A DNA stretch of 8,340 nt from CAYYAU01 sp964469765 [NCBI: uncultured Clostridia bacterium] (lineage in GTDB: Bacteria > UBA6262 > WVXT01 > CAYYAU01). The translations under genes were made by a program, and so were the position numbers. The stretch lies in contig CAYYAU010000044.1 of the NCBI GenBank assembly GCA_964469765.1, positions 1 to 8,340 on the forward strand, in the 5' to 3' direction. Shown in pieces: positions 1 through 6,299 of the stretch. Numbering within the stretch: position 1 is the stretch's first letter; each line of letters starts with the position of its first letter. The notes under the pieces are model-generated. The model was given only the letters and a program-made list of their open reading frames with translations, made no database searches and was not told where the DNA came from.

Positions 1-277
1 TTATAGGTTGAGCTATATTTGCTCCAAAGTATCCTCCTATAAAAAATCCCAATGCTATTAAAAGGCCTATCTTTATATTAACATTTCCATTAACATAGTA
101 TTTTATAGCTGCTAGGAGTCCAATAGGTGGAACCATTAATGCAATAGTTGTGCCTTGTGCGTTATGTTGAGAGAAACCAAAGAAATAGACTAAACAAGGA
201 ATAATTATAGTTGCGCCTCCTATACCTAAAAGTCCACTTAATATGCCTGCAGTAACTCCTAAAATAATGTATAGCAT
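1..277 (-). CDS. TauE/SafE-family membrane permease, N-terminal part (runs off left edge)
   Basis: The 92 visible codons begin MLYIILGVTAGILSGLLGIG and continue with an intact frame to the window edge, so only the C-terminal part is missing. The glycine-rich first helix (GILSGLLGIGG), followed by a hydrophobic helix ending in IIPCLV and then the QHNAQGTTIALMVP segment, is the typical N-terminus of the TauE/SafE (DUF81) family. These are inner-membrane proteins thought to move small anions such as sulfite, sulfoacetate or related organosulfur compounds; the substrate cannot be told here. Three or four membrane segments are visible. The start is decided by an exceptionally strong ribosome-binding site 7 bases upstream. 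The gene follows the spermidine-synthase-like gene by 42 bases on the same strand and is probably cotranscribed with it. Confidence 0.85.
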   Translation of the reverse strand, partial: MLYIILGVTAGILSGLLGIGGATIIIPCLVYFFGFSQHNAQGTTIALMVPPIGLLAAIKYYVNGNVNIKIGLLIALGFFIGGYFGANIAQPI

Positions 278-284
278 AGTTACT

Positions 285-294
285 CCTCCTTTCT
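285..294 (-). promoter_or_regulatory. Perfect Shine-Dalgarno for the TauE/SafE gene
   Basis: Read on the minus strand this is AGAAAGGAGG, a ten-base match to the complement of the common 16S rRNA 3' end, placed 7 bases before the ATG at 277. It fixes the start of the permease gene and shows that this organism has a canonical anti-Shine-Dalgarno. It is much stronger than the ribosome sites of the two genes before it in the same unit. Confidence 0.85.
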
Positions 295-319
295 AATGCA
301 GTTGTTAGTTTATCTGCGA

Positions 320-2539
320 TTATTTGTGTGGTTTTACCTTTAGTAATAACAGAAAACTCCCTAAGTTTATTAATGAAAGAGCCATCAGAGTAGCAAATAT
401 CCCTAAAAGGGGAATAAAGAATATACTTATTATAATTGCTCCAGCTGAAGAACCAAGCAGGTCAATTCCATATGTTATTCCAATTGCTTTTGTATGGTCT
501 TTTTTTCCCATAAGATACAGTTTATTAGCCAAAGGAAACTGATATCCACCAAGAAAACCTGCAAAAAATGGAACCAACGGAAATACAAATTCACTTCCTA
601 ATATTTTAATGAGTCTAATGGAAGATGATGAAAAAAAGAGAATTATAAAAAGTAGTAGTATTGGATATAAAACTATCAATCCTTGAAGATAAATATACCT
701 TTTAAATGTAGTATATTCAATTTTTTTTGTGACAATGCTTGCTCCAAGAATTAAACCAAACATAAATGAACTTAAAATAATACTGATTTTATAATACACA
801 TATCCATAGATAATTTGAAATGAAAGAAGAATCAATATTTGTAAACTTATTTCACTGAATCCTCCCGTAGCCATAGAGAATAGAATAGGTGTGGTCTTTG
901 AGTATTTTTTTCTTAATATAAATATAAGGATGTATAAATAAAAAACACATAATAGAAAAAAAAGATGCCACGGCTTAATCTTTCGCAGTATACTTTTAAA
1001 TATAGAATTGAAATATGTACTAAACAGTATTATATCGTAGTAATAAGATATAGGTCTGAAATCAAGATTAATCTGTATTTCCCCTTTTTGTTTAAGAAGA
1101 TTATTCCAGAAATTTCTTCTTTCTTTTGAAAGTTCTGTATAAAGATAGTATTCCTTAAAATAATCAGCACGGATTTCTCTTTCAGAAAGTCTTTCAATAA
1201 GTAACATGGGATTAAGTGTGATATTTCCTTTACTATTGGATGCAAAAAAGAAGTTGTTAATTCCGGGCGTAACTACCACTTCACTAAATACCATTTTTAA
1301 GGTGTTAATCAAAGAAAGATAAAACTCTTTCTGTTCAGTACTTATATAATTTGGATTAGATGAAAGATTAAATGTGAAAATTCCATCCTTTCTCAAAATT
1401 TTTTTTACTTCGCCAAAAAATTCTTTTGTATAGAATCTATTAAGCTGTGCAGTATAGGGTTCAGGCAGATTTAGAATAACTATATCATAAGATTTATCAG
1501 TATTTTTTATATACCTTCTTCCATCCATATTGGAATAAATAGTAACCTTTGGATTTGAAAAGAGCGTTTTTGTTTCCGAAATGTATTCTTTTGCAAGTTT
1601 TATAATAGTGGGGTCAAGTTCAACATAATCAATCGTTTTAATATTGTGTTTAAGGATTTCTTGAATAATTCCACTTGCTCCTCCAGAGATAATAAGTATA
1701 TCTTTTGGATTTTTATGTTGTAGGAGTGGGAAATGTGATTTTATTTCAACATTGTATCTATCTGGAAAAGTAAAGTCATACACACCGTTTACAAAGAAGT
1801 TTGTAAGGTTATCTCTTTTTATAACCGTTATTCTATTATAGATTGAATTTTTTGAAGCAAGGATATTAAATCCTTTCCATTTATTTTTTAGAGTATAGTT
1901 TTCTATCTTTGATGAGAAAACAAGAAGGGAAAAAACCCCTATACTTACAATATAGGCCGCCTTACTCTTTAAAATAAAGTTTATTGCTACAATTAGACAC
2001 AAAATCAATAAAAGAATAATGATAAATGAACTTGAAAATGCCCAAATAAAAATAAAACTTGTAAGAAATCCGCCCGCACTTGCTCCCAATCCTTCAAAGA
2101 TATAAGCCTTTCCAATATCCTGAGGTCTATCTTGTGTGAATATTTTCCAACCTAAAATAAATAAGAATCCGTTTAAAATACAAAAAGGTGCAAGGAGGAC
2201 TAAGGTAATTAAAATCATTGGGCAAAGACCAATGATTTCTCCTACAGGGATAGAGAGTAACCTAGGAGCTACACGAACAAAAATAAAGGTGAAAAATAGA
2301 GTTAAACCAAAAATAATCTCAAATATTGAGAATAGAAGTTCTCTTTTAATGATTTTATCAACATACCTTCTTCCTATAAAACTTCCAATTCCACCAAATA
2401 AAAGCCAACTTGCAAAACTTACTCCAACAGATATCTCATTCCCATAAAAAACAACTAACAATTCTCTAAAAAGGATAATCTGTGATGTTAAGGAAGTAAA
2501 TCCTAATATAAATAATGCAAATATACTTTTTCTTCTCAT
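320..2539 (-). CDS. Membrane-fused spermidine-synthase-like protein (two MFS-like halves around a SAM-fold domain)
   Basis: The 739-residue protein resembles the group often annotated as fused MFS/spermidine synthase. I count about seven membrane helices in residues 5-210, a soluble domain at about 225-500, and seven helices in 523-733. The central domain has the aminopropyltransferase fold signature: glycine-rich loop GGASG (286-290), acidic strand end VELDP (306-310), DGRRY (339-343), then NLPEPYTAQLNRFYTKEFF (357-375). In true spermidine synthases the glycine loop reads GGGDGG and the catalytic motif has two Asp residues (DxxDP). Here these are Ala-Ser and Asn/Glu, so polyamine synthesis is doubtful. 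The two membrane halves look homologous: GLGASAGG (150-157) matches LLGSSAGA (694-701), and residues 13-58 resemble 558-605. The start MRRK has no clear ribosome site. The gene follows the methyltransferase gene by 46 bases. Substrate is unknown; a methyl, aminopropyl or transport-coupled role are all possible. Confidence 0.8.
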   Translation of the reverse strand: MRRKSIFALFILGFTSLTSQIILFRELLVVFYGNEISVGVSFASWLLFGGIGSFIGRRYVDKIIKRELLFSIFEIIFGLTLFFTFIFVRVAPRLLSIPVGEIIGLCPMILITLVLLAPFCILNGFLFILGWKIFTQDRPQDIGKAYIFEGLGASAGGFLTSFIFIWAFSSSFIIILLLILCLIVAINFILKSKAAYIVSIGVFSLLVFSSKIENYTLKNKWKGFNILASKNSIYNRITVIKRDNLTNFFVNGVYDFTFPDRYNVEIKSHFPLLQHKNPKDILIISGGASGIIQEILKHNIKTIDYVELDPTIIKLAKEYISETKTLFSNPKVTIYSNMDGRRYIKNTDKSYDIVILNLPEPYTAQLNRFYTKEFFGEVKKILRKDGIFTFNLSSNPNYISTEQKEFYLSLINTLKMVFSEVVVTPGINNFFFASNSKGNITLNPMLLIERLSEREIRADYFKEYYLYTELSKERRNFWNNLLKQKGEIQINLDFRPISYYYDIILFSTYFNSIFKSILRKIKPWHLFFLLCVFYLYILIFILRKKYSKTTPILFSMATGGFSEISLQILILLSFQIIYGYVYYKISIILSSFMFGLILGASIVTKKIEYTTFKRYIYLQGLIVLYPILLLFIILFFSSSSIRLIKILGSEFVFPLVPFFAGFLGGYQFPLANKLYLMGKKDHTKAIGITYGIDLLGSSAGAIIISIFFIPLLGIFATLMALSLINLGSFLLLLKVKPHK
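2212..2238. repeat. Perfect 10-bp inverted repeat inside the membrane protein gene
   Basis: AAATCATTGG at 2212-2221 is followed after 7 bases by its exact reverse complement CCAATGATTT at 2229-2238. It lies in the coding sequence for residues around 101-109 of the spermidine-synthase-like protein, and could form a hairpin in the mRNA. No U-tract follows it on the transcribed strand, so it is not a terminator. It may be coincidence. Confidence 0.45.
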
Positions 2540-2585
2540 ATAATTTCTAGAATTCTAAATACTAAATAAAGGATTAATATTTAAG

Positions 2586-3383
2586 TTAAAAAGTACGTTT
2601 AACAATACATGCTAAAGTATTTCCAATGCCTAAAGGTGTAATTATAAAATTTATGTATGTGTTGATTAAATGTACTATCGGACCATAGGAGTTTAAGGAT
2701 AAGGATTTAAAAAATGTCCAGATTTTTATACTATATCCACCAGCATCCTTTATCAGTCGTTTTAGATTATTTTCTGTAAAATACCATAAATGACCGCCGA
2801 AACAGTTTTGCCAATTCATGCCTCTTATTTTTCTTCCTAATGACGAGAAATTAGGAGTTTCTATATATAAAAGACTATCTTTTTTTAAAAGAGTTAACGC
2901 TTTCTTAATAGTTTCTAAAGGGTCTAAAAGATGTTCAATTGTTTGAATAATCACAATTGCATCAAAAAAATCAAGTGGAATATATGTATTTAAAAAATCG
3001 CCGATATACATTCGTTTAAGATGTTCTGTATCAAAAAATTCTTCAACATCAGGTGCATTTTCATTTCCATAACATTCATATCCATATTGTTCGGCAATTT
3101 TAATAAAATGTCCAGTTCCACAACCAACATCCAGAATTCTCCCTTTTTTGGGTAGTCCGAAAGCTTTCAAATGTTTTAGAATTTGTTCATTGTTATATTT
3201 AAAACCAATCTTAAATTTTTTTATATTTTTATAAGACTCTGATAGTTTATAGCCTTTGACACTTCCCGGCATTGGGATCATAAATATAAAGTGGCATCTT
3301 AAGCATTTTCTGATTTTTTTATTATCTTTTATGCCAAGAGTAATCAGTTTTTTACTTGTGCAGTAAGGGCATAGATTATCCAT
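2586..3383 (-). CDS. Zinc-ribbon class I SAM-dependent methyltransferase
   Basis: The 265-residue protein starts with a small zinc ribbon (Cys5, Cys8, Cys27, Cys30). A Rossmann-fold methyltransferase domain of the Methyltransf_23 (UbiE/UbiG-like) type follows. Motif I is ILDVGCGTGHF (83-93), the SAM-binding loop. The segment IEHLLDP (149-155) and the strand LYIETPNF (172-179) are typical of this family, as is the GGHLWYFTENNLKRLIKDAG stretch (196-215). Such proteins with an N-terminal ribbon often sit in surface polysaccharide or lipid modification clusters, but the acceptor cannot be read from sequence. No signal peptide is seen, so it should act in the cytoplasm. A moderately hydrophobic stretch lies near the C-terminus (about 236-260). 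The gene lies 106 bases after the radical SAM gene, the largest gap in this unit, and its ATG lacks a good ribosome site. Confidence 0.85.
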   Translation of the reverse strand: MDNLCPYCTSKKLITLGIKDNKKIRKCLRCHFIFMIPMPGSVKGYKLSESYKNIKKFKIGFKYNNEQILKHLKAFGLPKKGRILDVGCGTGHFIKIAEQYGYECYGNENAPDVEEFFDTEHLKRMYIGDFLNTYIPLDFFDAIVIIQTIEHLLDPLETIKKALTLLKKDSLLYIETPNFSSLGRKIRGMNWQNCFGGHLWYFTENNLKRLIKDAGGYSIKIWTFFKSLSLNSYGPIVHLINTYINFIITPLGIGNTLACIVKRTF

Positions 3384-3415
3384 CTTTTAATTTTACAATT
3401 TCCAAAGTTATTTCA

Positions 3416-3445
3416 ATAATAGGTAAAATTTTTTATTTTTGTCTA
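3416..3445 (-). promoter_or_regulatory. Possible internal promoter before the methyltransferase gene
   Basis: In the 106-base gap, the minus strand reads TAGACA, 18 bases, then TATTAT, each one mismatch from the sigma70 consensus. Transcription would begin about 25 bases before the methyltransferase ATG. In AT-rich DNA such matches arise by chance, so this is only a candidate. Nothing else is apparent in the gap, and no terminator hairpin is seen. Confidence 0.3.
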
Positions 3446-3489
3446 CTACAAATGATACATTGTTTAAAAACCATAATTACCAACTAGAC

Positions 3490-4707
3490 TTATCCTAAAT
3501 ACTTTGAATAAGGAAGGGATGTTTTCCGTAAAGGAGATTTAATCTGCCAGACCCCTGGAATTTTTTCTTTACAGAATTTGCATCTTCCATTTACGATATT
3601 GTTTTCAAGGATTCTATAGCCTATCCTTCTGATTAACACTTTTTTACATTTGGGACAGTATGTATTTTCAGCTTTATGACCTGGAACATTTCCAATATAA
3701 ACAAACTTTAACCCAACATCAAGTGCAGTTTTTCTTGCATCTTCTAATGTTTTAACGGGTGTAGGAGGAAGGTTTTTTAGTTTATAATGAGGATAGAATC
3801 TAGAAAAATGTATAGGAATATCATCCCCTAAGTTTATTTTTATCCATTTGCACATTTCTTTGATTATTTTTGAGTTATCGTTTAGTGTAGGGATTATAAG
3901 ATTTGTTATCTCTAAATGCACATTATTTTCTTTTAGTATTTTGAGTGTTTCTAATACTGTGTCTAAATAACCTGCACATATTTTCTTATAGAATTTTTTA
4001 TCAAATCCTTTTAAATCCACATTTGCTCCATCTAAATATTTTGTTAGAAGTTTAAGGGGTTCTGGATTCAATGAACCATTTGAATGGTAAATGTTTTTAA
4101 CCCCTTTTTTATAAGCAATCTTTGCAGTATCAAGCATATACTCATAAAATATTGAAGGTTCTGTATAGGTATATGCAATTGTTGTACAGTTATAAGAGAT
4201 AGCTGCTTCAACAAGTTTTTTAGGTGGAAGGAAATAGTTTACTGTTTCTTCAGGTGAAAACTGTGATATCTCCCAATTCTGACAGAACTTACACCTGAAG
4301 TTGCAGCCTGCTGTTGCTACAGAGAACGCCTGTGTTGCAGGAAGGAAATGAAATAAAGGTTTTTTTTCTATAGGGTCAACATGAACAGCAGTAGGATTTG
4401 AGTAAACAAGGGAATAGTGTTTTCCATTTTCAGGTTCTCTTGCGCGACAGAAACCCCTCACCTTATTTGGTAATGTACAGTTACGTGGACACAGATGACA
4501 CTGAATAGTAGTTTCATCAATTTTCTCATAGAACATTGCTTCCTTTTTGTTTAGAAACCCTTTCTGTCCAGAAACCGGTTTTGCAAAGGCTGTTCTTTTA
4601 AGTATCTCTACTAACAACGGAGAAACAGATATACCAATTCCTGCCTGAACTACGTATTTACAGAATTGTCTTCTTGAAATTTTCCTTTGCCAAAATTCCT
4701 TATTCAT
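3490..4707 (-). CDS. amrS: AmrS-type radical SAM protein with a twin-arginine (Tat) leader
   Basis: The 405-residue protein matches the radical SAM enzyme of the AmmeMemoRadiSam group, related to pyruvate-formate-lyase activating enzymes. The radical SAM cluster motif is intact: Cys135, Cys139, Cys142 in GCNFRCKFCQNWEIS. Before it lies a Cys set typical of this family (Cys70, 73, 77, 87). TYTEPS (180-185) and NVDLKGF (229-235) follow, then a C-terminal zinc ribbon (Cys351, 354, 376, 379) ending in the family signature IPGVW. About 42 extra residues at the N-terminus carry SRRQFCK (11-17), an exact match to the Tat consensus S-R-R-x-F-x-K, then a hydrophobic stretch and a possible AFA cleavage site (40-42). 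The gene lies 33 bases after tatC. Its target reaction is not known; Memo and AMMECR1 partners are not in the window. A weak AAGGA lies about 14 bases before the ATG. Confidence 0.88.
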   Translation of the reverse strand: MNKEFWQRKISRRQFCKYVVQAGIGISVSPLLVEILKRTAFAKPVSGQKGFLNKKEAMFYEKIDETTIQCHLCPRNCTLPNKVRGFCRAREPENGKHYSLVYSNPTAVHVDPIEKKPLFHFLPATQAFSVATAGCNFRCKFCQNWEISQFSPEETVNYFLPPKKLVEAAISYNCTTIAYTYTEPSIFYEYMLDTAKIAYKKGVKNIYHSNGSLNPEPLKLLTKYLDGANVDLKGFDKKFYKKICAGYLDTVLETLKILKENNVHLEITNLIIPTLNDNSKIIKEMCKWIKINLGDDIPIHFSRFYPHYKLKNLPPTPVKTLEDARKTALDVGLKFVYIGNVPGHKAENTYCPKCKKVLIRRIGYRILENNIVNGRCKFCKEKIPGVWQIKSPLRKTSLPYSKYLG

Positions 4708-4740
4708 TTTTTCTTTAATATCCTTGTTTATAAAAAAATG

Positions 4741-5451
4741 TCAGTTTCTATATTTTCTTCCTAATAATGCTATTTTACTTACAATAATTGTAATTTCATA
4801 TAAAAGAATCAAAGGGCCTGCTAAAAGAAACTGTGTATATACATCTGGTGGAGTTAAAATAGCAGCACATACAAAGATTATAACAATTGCACTTTTTCTT
4901 TTTCTTTTTAAGAAATCAGGACTTATAATACCTAATTTTGTCAGAGAAAAGCTTACCAAGGGAAGTTCAAATAGTATACCAAAGATTAACATAAGCATAG
5001 AAACAAAAGAAATATATGAGTTTGCTGAAATCATAGGTTTAAATACTTCTTTGCCAAATCCTAAAAGAAATCTTAATGAGAACTTAAGAGCAATGAAGTA
5101 AAAAAAGCCTACTCCAGCAAAAAAAAGCACTATTGAAAAGGGGAAATAAAAAATTATAATTTCTCTTTCTTTTTTCTTTAAAGCAGCCTTTACAAAGCTC
5201 CATAACTCATACGATATAAAGGGTAAGGCTAAAATAATCCCGCTTATTATAACCACCTTTAGATATACAAAGAACGCTTCTGAAGGAGAAATAAAGATAA
5301 GTTTTTGCTTATAAGGTTTTTTTAAAAACTGAAATATATTATTGGAAAAAAAGGAGCAAATTATTATCCCAATAACCACAAAAATTGATGACAGAATTAG
5401 CCTCTTTCTTAATTCTTCTAAATGAGAAAGAAAAGGTCTTTCATTTTTCAT
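4741..5451 (-). CDS. tatC: Sec-independent (Tat) protein translocase subunit TatC
   Basis: At 236 residues this is a normal-length TatC, the inner-membrane core that recognises twin-arginine signal peptides and recruits TatA to export folded proteins. The diagnostic N-terminal motif HLEELRKRL (10-18) is present, as is the first cytoplasmic loop [17 protein letters not shown] (81-97) with the conserved Glu96 that contacts the twin arginines. FELPLV (161-166) with Glu162 and LTPPDVYTQ (199-207) with Asp203 are also conserved. Six membrane helices can be traced. The ATG lies inside the end of tatA: the two genes share 11 bases, which implies translational coupling and explains the absence of a strong ribosome site. 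The gene after it encodes a protein with a Tat leader, a likely client. Confidence 0.97.
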   Translation of the reverse strand: MKNERPFLSHLEELRKRLILSSIFVVIGIIICSFFSNNIFQFLKKPYKQKLIFISPSEAFFVYLKVVIISGIILALPFISYELWSFVKAALKKKEREIIIFYFPFSIVLFFAGVGFFYFIALKFSLRFLLGFGKEVFKPMISANSYISFVSMLMLIFGILFELPLVSFSLTKLGIISPDFLKRKRKSAIVIIFVCAAILTPPDVYTQFLLAGPLILLYEITIIVSKIALLGRKYRN

Positions 5452-5608
5452 CTTTTTCTTTTTTTGTTTGTTCTTCGTCAGTACCCTTTTTGAATTCTTT
5501 TGCTGCTTTACCTAAACTTCTTGCAATTTCAGGGAGCCGTTTTGCTCCAAAAAGAATAAAGATTATTAAAAGAATTATAAGTAGTTCTGGAAGCCCTAAT
5601 CCAAACAT
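5441..5608 (-). CDS. tatA: Sec-independent (Tat) protein translocase subunit TatA
   Basis: This short gene encodes 55 residues beginning [20 protein letters not shown]. It has one N-terminal membrane helix, then the TatA/B hinge and amphipathic helix with the conserved Phe-Gly ([20 protein letters not shown], 20-39), and a highly charged Lys/Glu tail. TatA forms the oligomeric pore or membrane-weakening patch used by TatC for folded-protein export. It is at the short end for the family because the tail is brief. The ATG is preceded by a good ribosome site, AGGAGGGG at 5611-5618. It overlaps tatC by 11 bases and follows the EF-hand-like gene by 46 bases. No second TatA/TatB-like gene is present, so this looks like a minimal TatAC system, with TatA also doing TatB's job unless another copy lies elsewhere. 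Confidence 0.95.
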   Translation of the reverse strand: MFGLGLPELLIILLIIFILFGAKRLPEIARSLGKAAKEFKKGTDEEQTKKEKDEK

Positions 5609-5654
5609 ATCCCCTCCTCAATAAACTAATAACTTTACACCAATATAACAGGAG

Positions 5655-6164
5655 TTACTCTTTTAGAACTTTTCCTTTTGTTTCATCAATCTTTCCATCA
5701 AAGTTAGTATCTTTTTCCATCCCTACTATATTTCCTTGTTTATCGTAATAAATCCACATATCAACTTTATTATCAAGATTTATATCCCTTTCAACTCTTT
5801 TTTTTATTCCCTGTTTATAATAAACCCATAGGTCTATCTTTCCATCATAGTTAGAGTCTGCTTTCTGTTTTAACAATTTCCCATTTTTATAGCTACTATA
5901 TGCATCAGGCCTTCCATCAAAATTTCTATCCACCTCTGAACTGAATATATTATTGTTTTCATAAAAAATCCATATATCCGGTTTTCCATCTTTGTTTCTA
6001 TCCATTTCTTTTTTTATGGTTTTACCGTTTATTTCATAGGTTTTTAGTGGGAGTTTTACTTTTACAGAAGACTTTTTTTGTTTTGTAAGGTAGTAGAAAT
6101 TTATTAGTAAGAAAAAGATTATTATTACTATCAAAATAAGAGGGAAAGTGTTAAATCTTTTCAT
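5655..6164 (-). CDS. Membrane-anchored protein with five EF-hand-loop-like repeats
   Basis: From the ATG at 6164 this is a 169-residue protein. It has a short basic N-terminus (MKRFN), one strong hydrophobic helix (about residues 7-26), a Lys-rich linker, and five copies of D-x-N-x-D-[GN]-x-x-D at residues 55, 79, 103, 127 and 152. Four spacings are 24, 24, 24 and 25 residues. Each copy except the last is followed by an aromatic pattern such as W-x-Y-Y or W-x-F-Y. The loop resembles the calcium ligand pattern of EF-hand and dockerin-type repeats. No lipobox Cys is present, so the helix probably acts as an uncleaved anchor with the repeats outside the cytoplasm. The frame stays open to a TTG at 6191, but that lies within the promoter, so I chose the ATG. 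Role unknown; it heads the Tat gene unit. Confidence 0.8.
   Translation of the reverse strand: MKRFNTFPLILIVIIIFFLLINFYYLTKQKKSSVKVKLPLKTYEINGKTIKKEMDRNKDGKPDIWIFYENNNIFSSEVDRNFDGRPDAYSSYKNGKLLKQKADSNYDGKIDLWVYYKQGIKKRVERDINLDNKVDMWIYYDKQGNIVGMEKDTNFDGKIDETKGKVLKE
5682..6002 (-). repeat. Five tandem 72-base coding repeats (DxNxDGxxD units)
   Basis: The region encodes five copies of the acidic loop, with a regular period of 24 codons (25 for the last step). DNA similarity between copies is only partial, for example the recurring TTCCATC on the plus strand, so the repeats are old and have diverged while the Asp, Asn and Gly positions were kept. The fourth copy has Asn in place of Gly (DINLDNKVD). 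The last lacks the Trp/aromatic tail. Confidence 0.85.
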
Positions 6165-6173
6165 TACAAAAAT

Positions 6174-6202
6174 ATTATATTTCAATTTCAATAAATAATC
6201 AA
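6174..6202 (-). promoter_or_regulatory. Sigma70-like promoter for the minus-strand Tat unit
   Basis: Minus strand TTGATT (6202-6197), exactly 17 bases, then TATAAT (6179-6174). The -10 box is a perfect consensus and the -35 box has two mismatches. With usual spacing, transcription starts near 6167, only a few bases before the ATG at 6164, giving an almost leaderless mRNA. This supports the ATG rather than the TTG at 6191 as the start of the first gene. Confidence 0.65.
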
Positions 6203-6227
6203 CAGGTTTTTATTTTGTATTTTTCCC

Positions 6228-6255
6228 TTGACAAAAATTTTTTATTTAGTATAAT
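6228..6255 (+). promoter_or_regulatory. Consensus sigma70 promoter for the TetR/TolC unit
   Basis: TTGACA (6228-6233), 16 bases, TATAAT (6250-6255): both hexamers match the consensus fully. Transcription would start near 6262, inside the palindromic operator, about 40 bases before the tetR-family ATG. The promoter faces away from the minus-strand promoter; their -35 boxes are 25 bases apart. Confidence 0.8.
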
Positions 6256-6281
6256 TGACTGACTCTCCAGTCAGTCAATTA
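6252..6281. promoter_or_regulatory. Palindromic TetR-type operator overlapping the -10 box and start site
   Basis: Two perfect 13-base arms (6252-6264 and 6269-6281) flank a 4-base centre CTCC. The core arm is TTGACTGACT and its complement AGTCAGTCAA. Size, symmetry and position are as expected for a TetR-family dimer site: binding would cover the -10 box and start site and block RNA polymerase. The regulator encoded 20 bases downstream is the obvious ligand, giving self-repression together with the TolC-family gene. Confidence 0.8.
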
Positions 6282-6299
6282 ATCTACGGTGATAGATTA
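6280..6299 (+). promoter_or_regulatory. Small hairpin presenting the tetR ribosome site in its loop
   Basis: TAATCTA (6280-6286) can pair with TAGATTA (6293-6299), leaving the 6-base loop CGGTGA. The loop holds most of GGTGAT, the only Shine-Dalgarno-like sequence, about 8 bases before the ATG at 6302. The stem is short and AT-rich, so it would be weak; a regulatory role is speculative. Confidence 0.35.

Noticed and set aside
2136-2447. Plus-strand open frame of 103 codons opposite the membrane protein gene
   Set aside because: No ribosome site, no recognisable domain, Lys/Pro-rich shadow of the hydrophobic helices on the other strand.
2540-2585. Near-palindrome around TAGAATTCTA before the spermidine-synthase-like gene as an operator
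   Set aside because: Arms are short and AT-rich, no promoter elements are nearby, and no regulator on this strand would explain it.
3384-3489. Terminator between the radical SAM and methyltransferase genes
   Set aside because: The gap has runs of A and T but no GC-containing stem before a U-tract on the transcribed strand.
4081-4092. Short palindrome reading roughly CCATTTGAATGG inside the radical SAM gene
   Set aside because: Five-base arms are expected by chance in AT-rich DNA; it codes for normal residues and no promoter lies near it.
4724-5101. Plus-strand open frame of 125 codons opposite tatC
   Set aside because: tatC is certain on the minus strand; this frame has no family features and is an antisense shadow.
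5682-6002. Regular 72-base spacing as a CRISPR-like array
   Set aside because: The units are in frame, diverged at DNA level and conserved at protein level, so they are coding repeats rather than identical repeats with unique spacers.
6165-6191. TTG at 6191 as an upstream start of the EF-hand-like protein (178 residues)
   Set aside because: It lies between the -35 and -10 boxes of the best promoter, has no ribosome site, and would put nine extra residues before a normal basic N-terminus.
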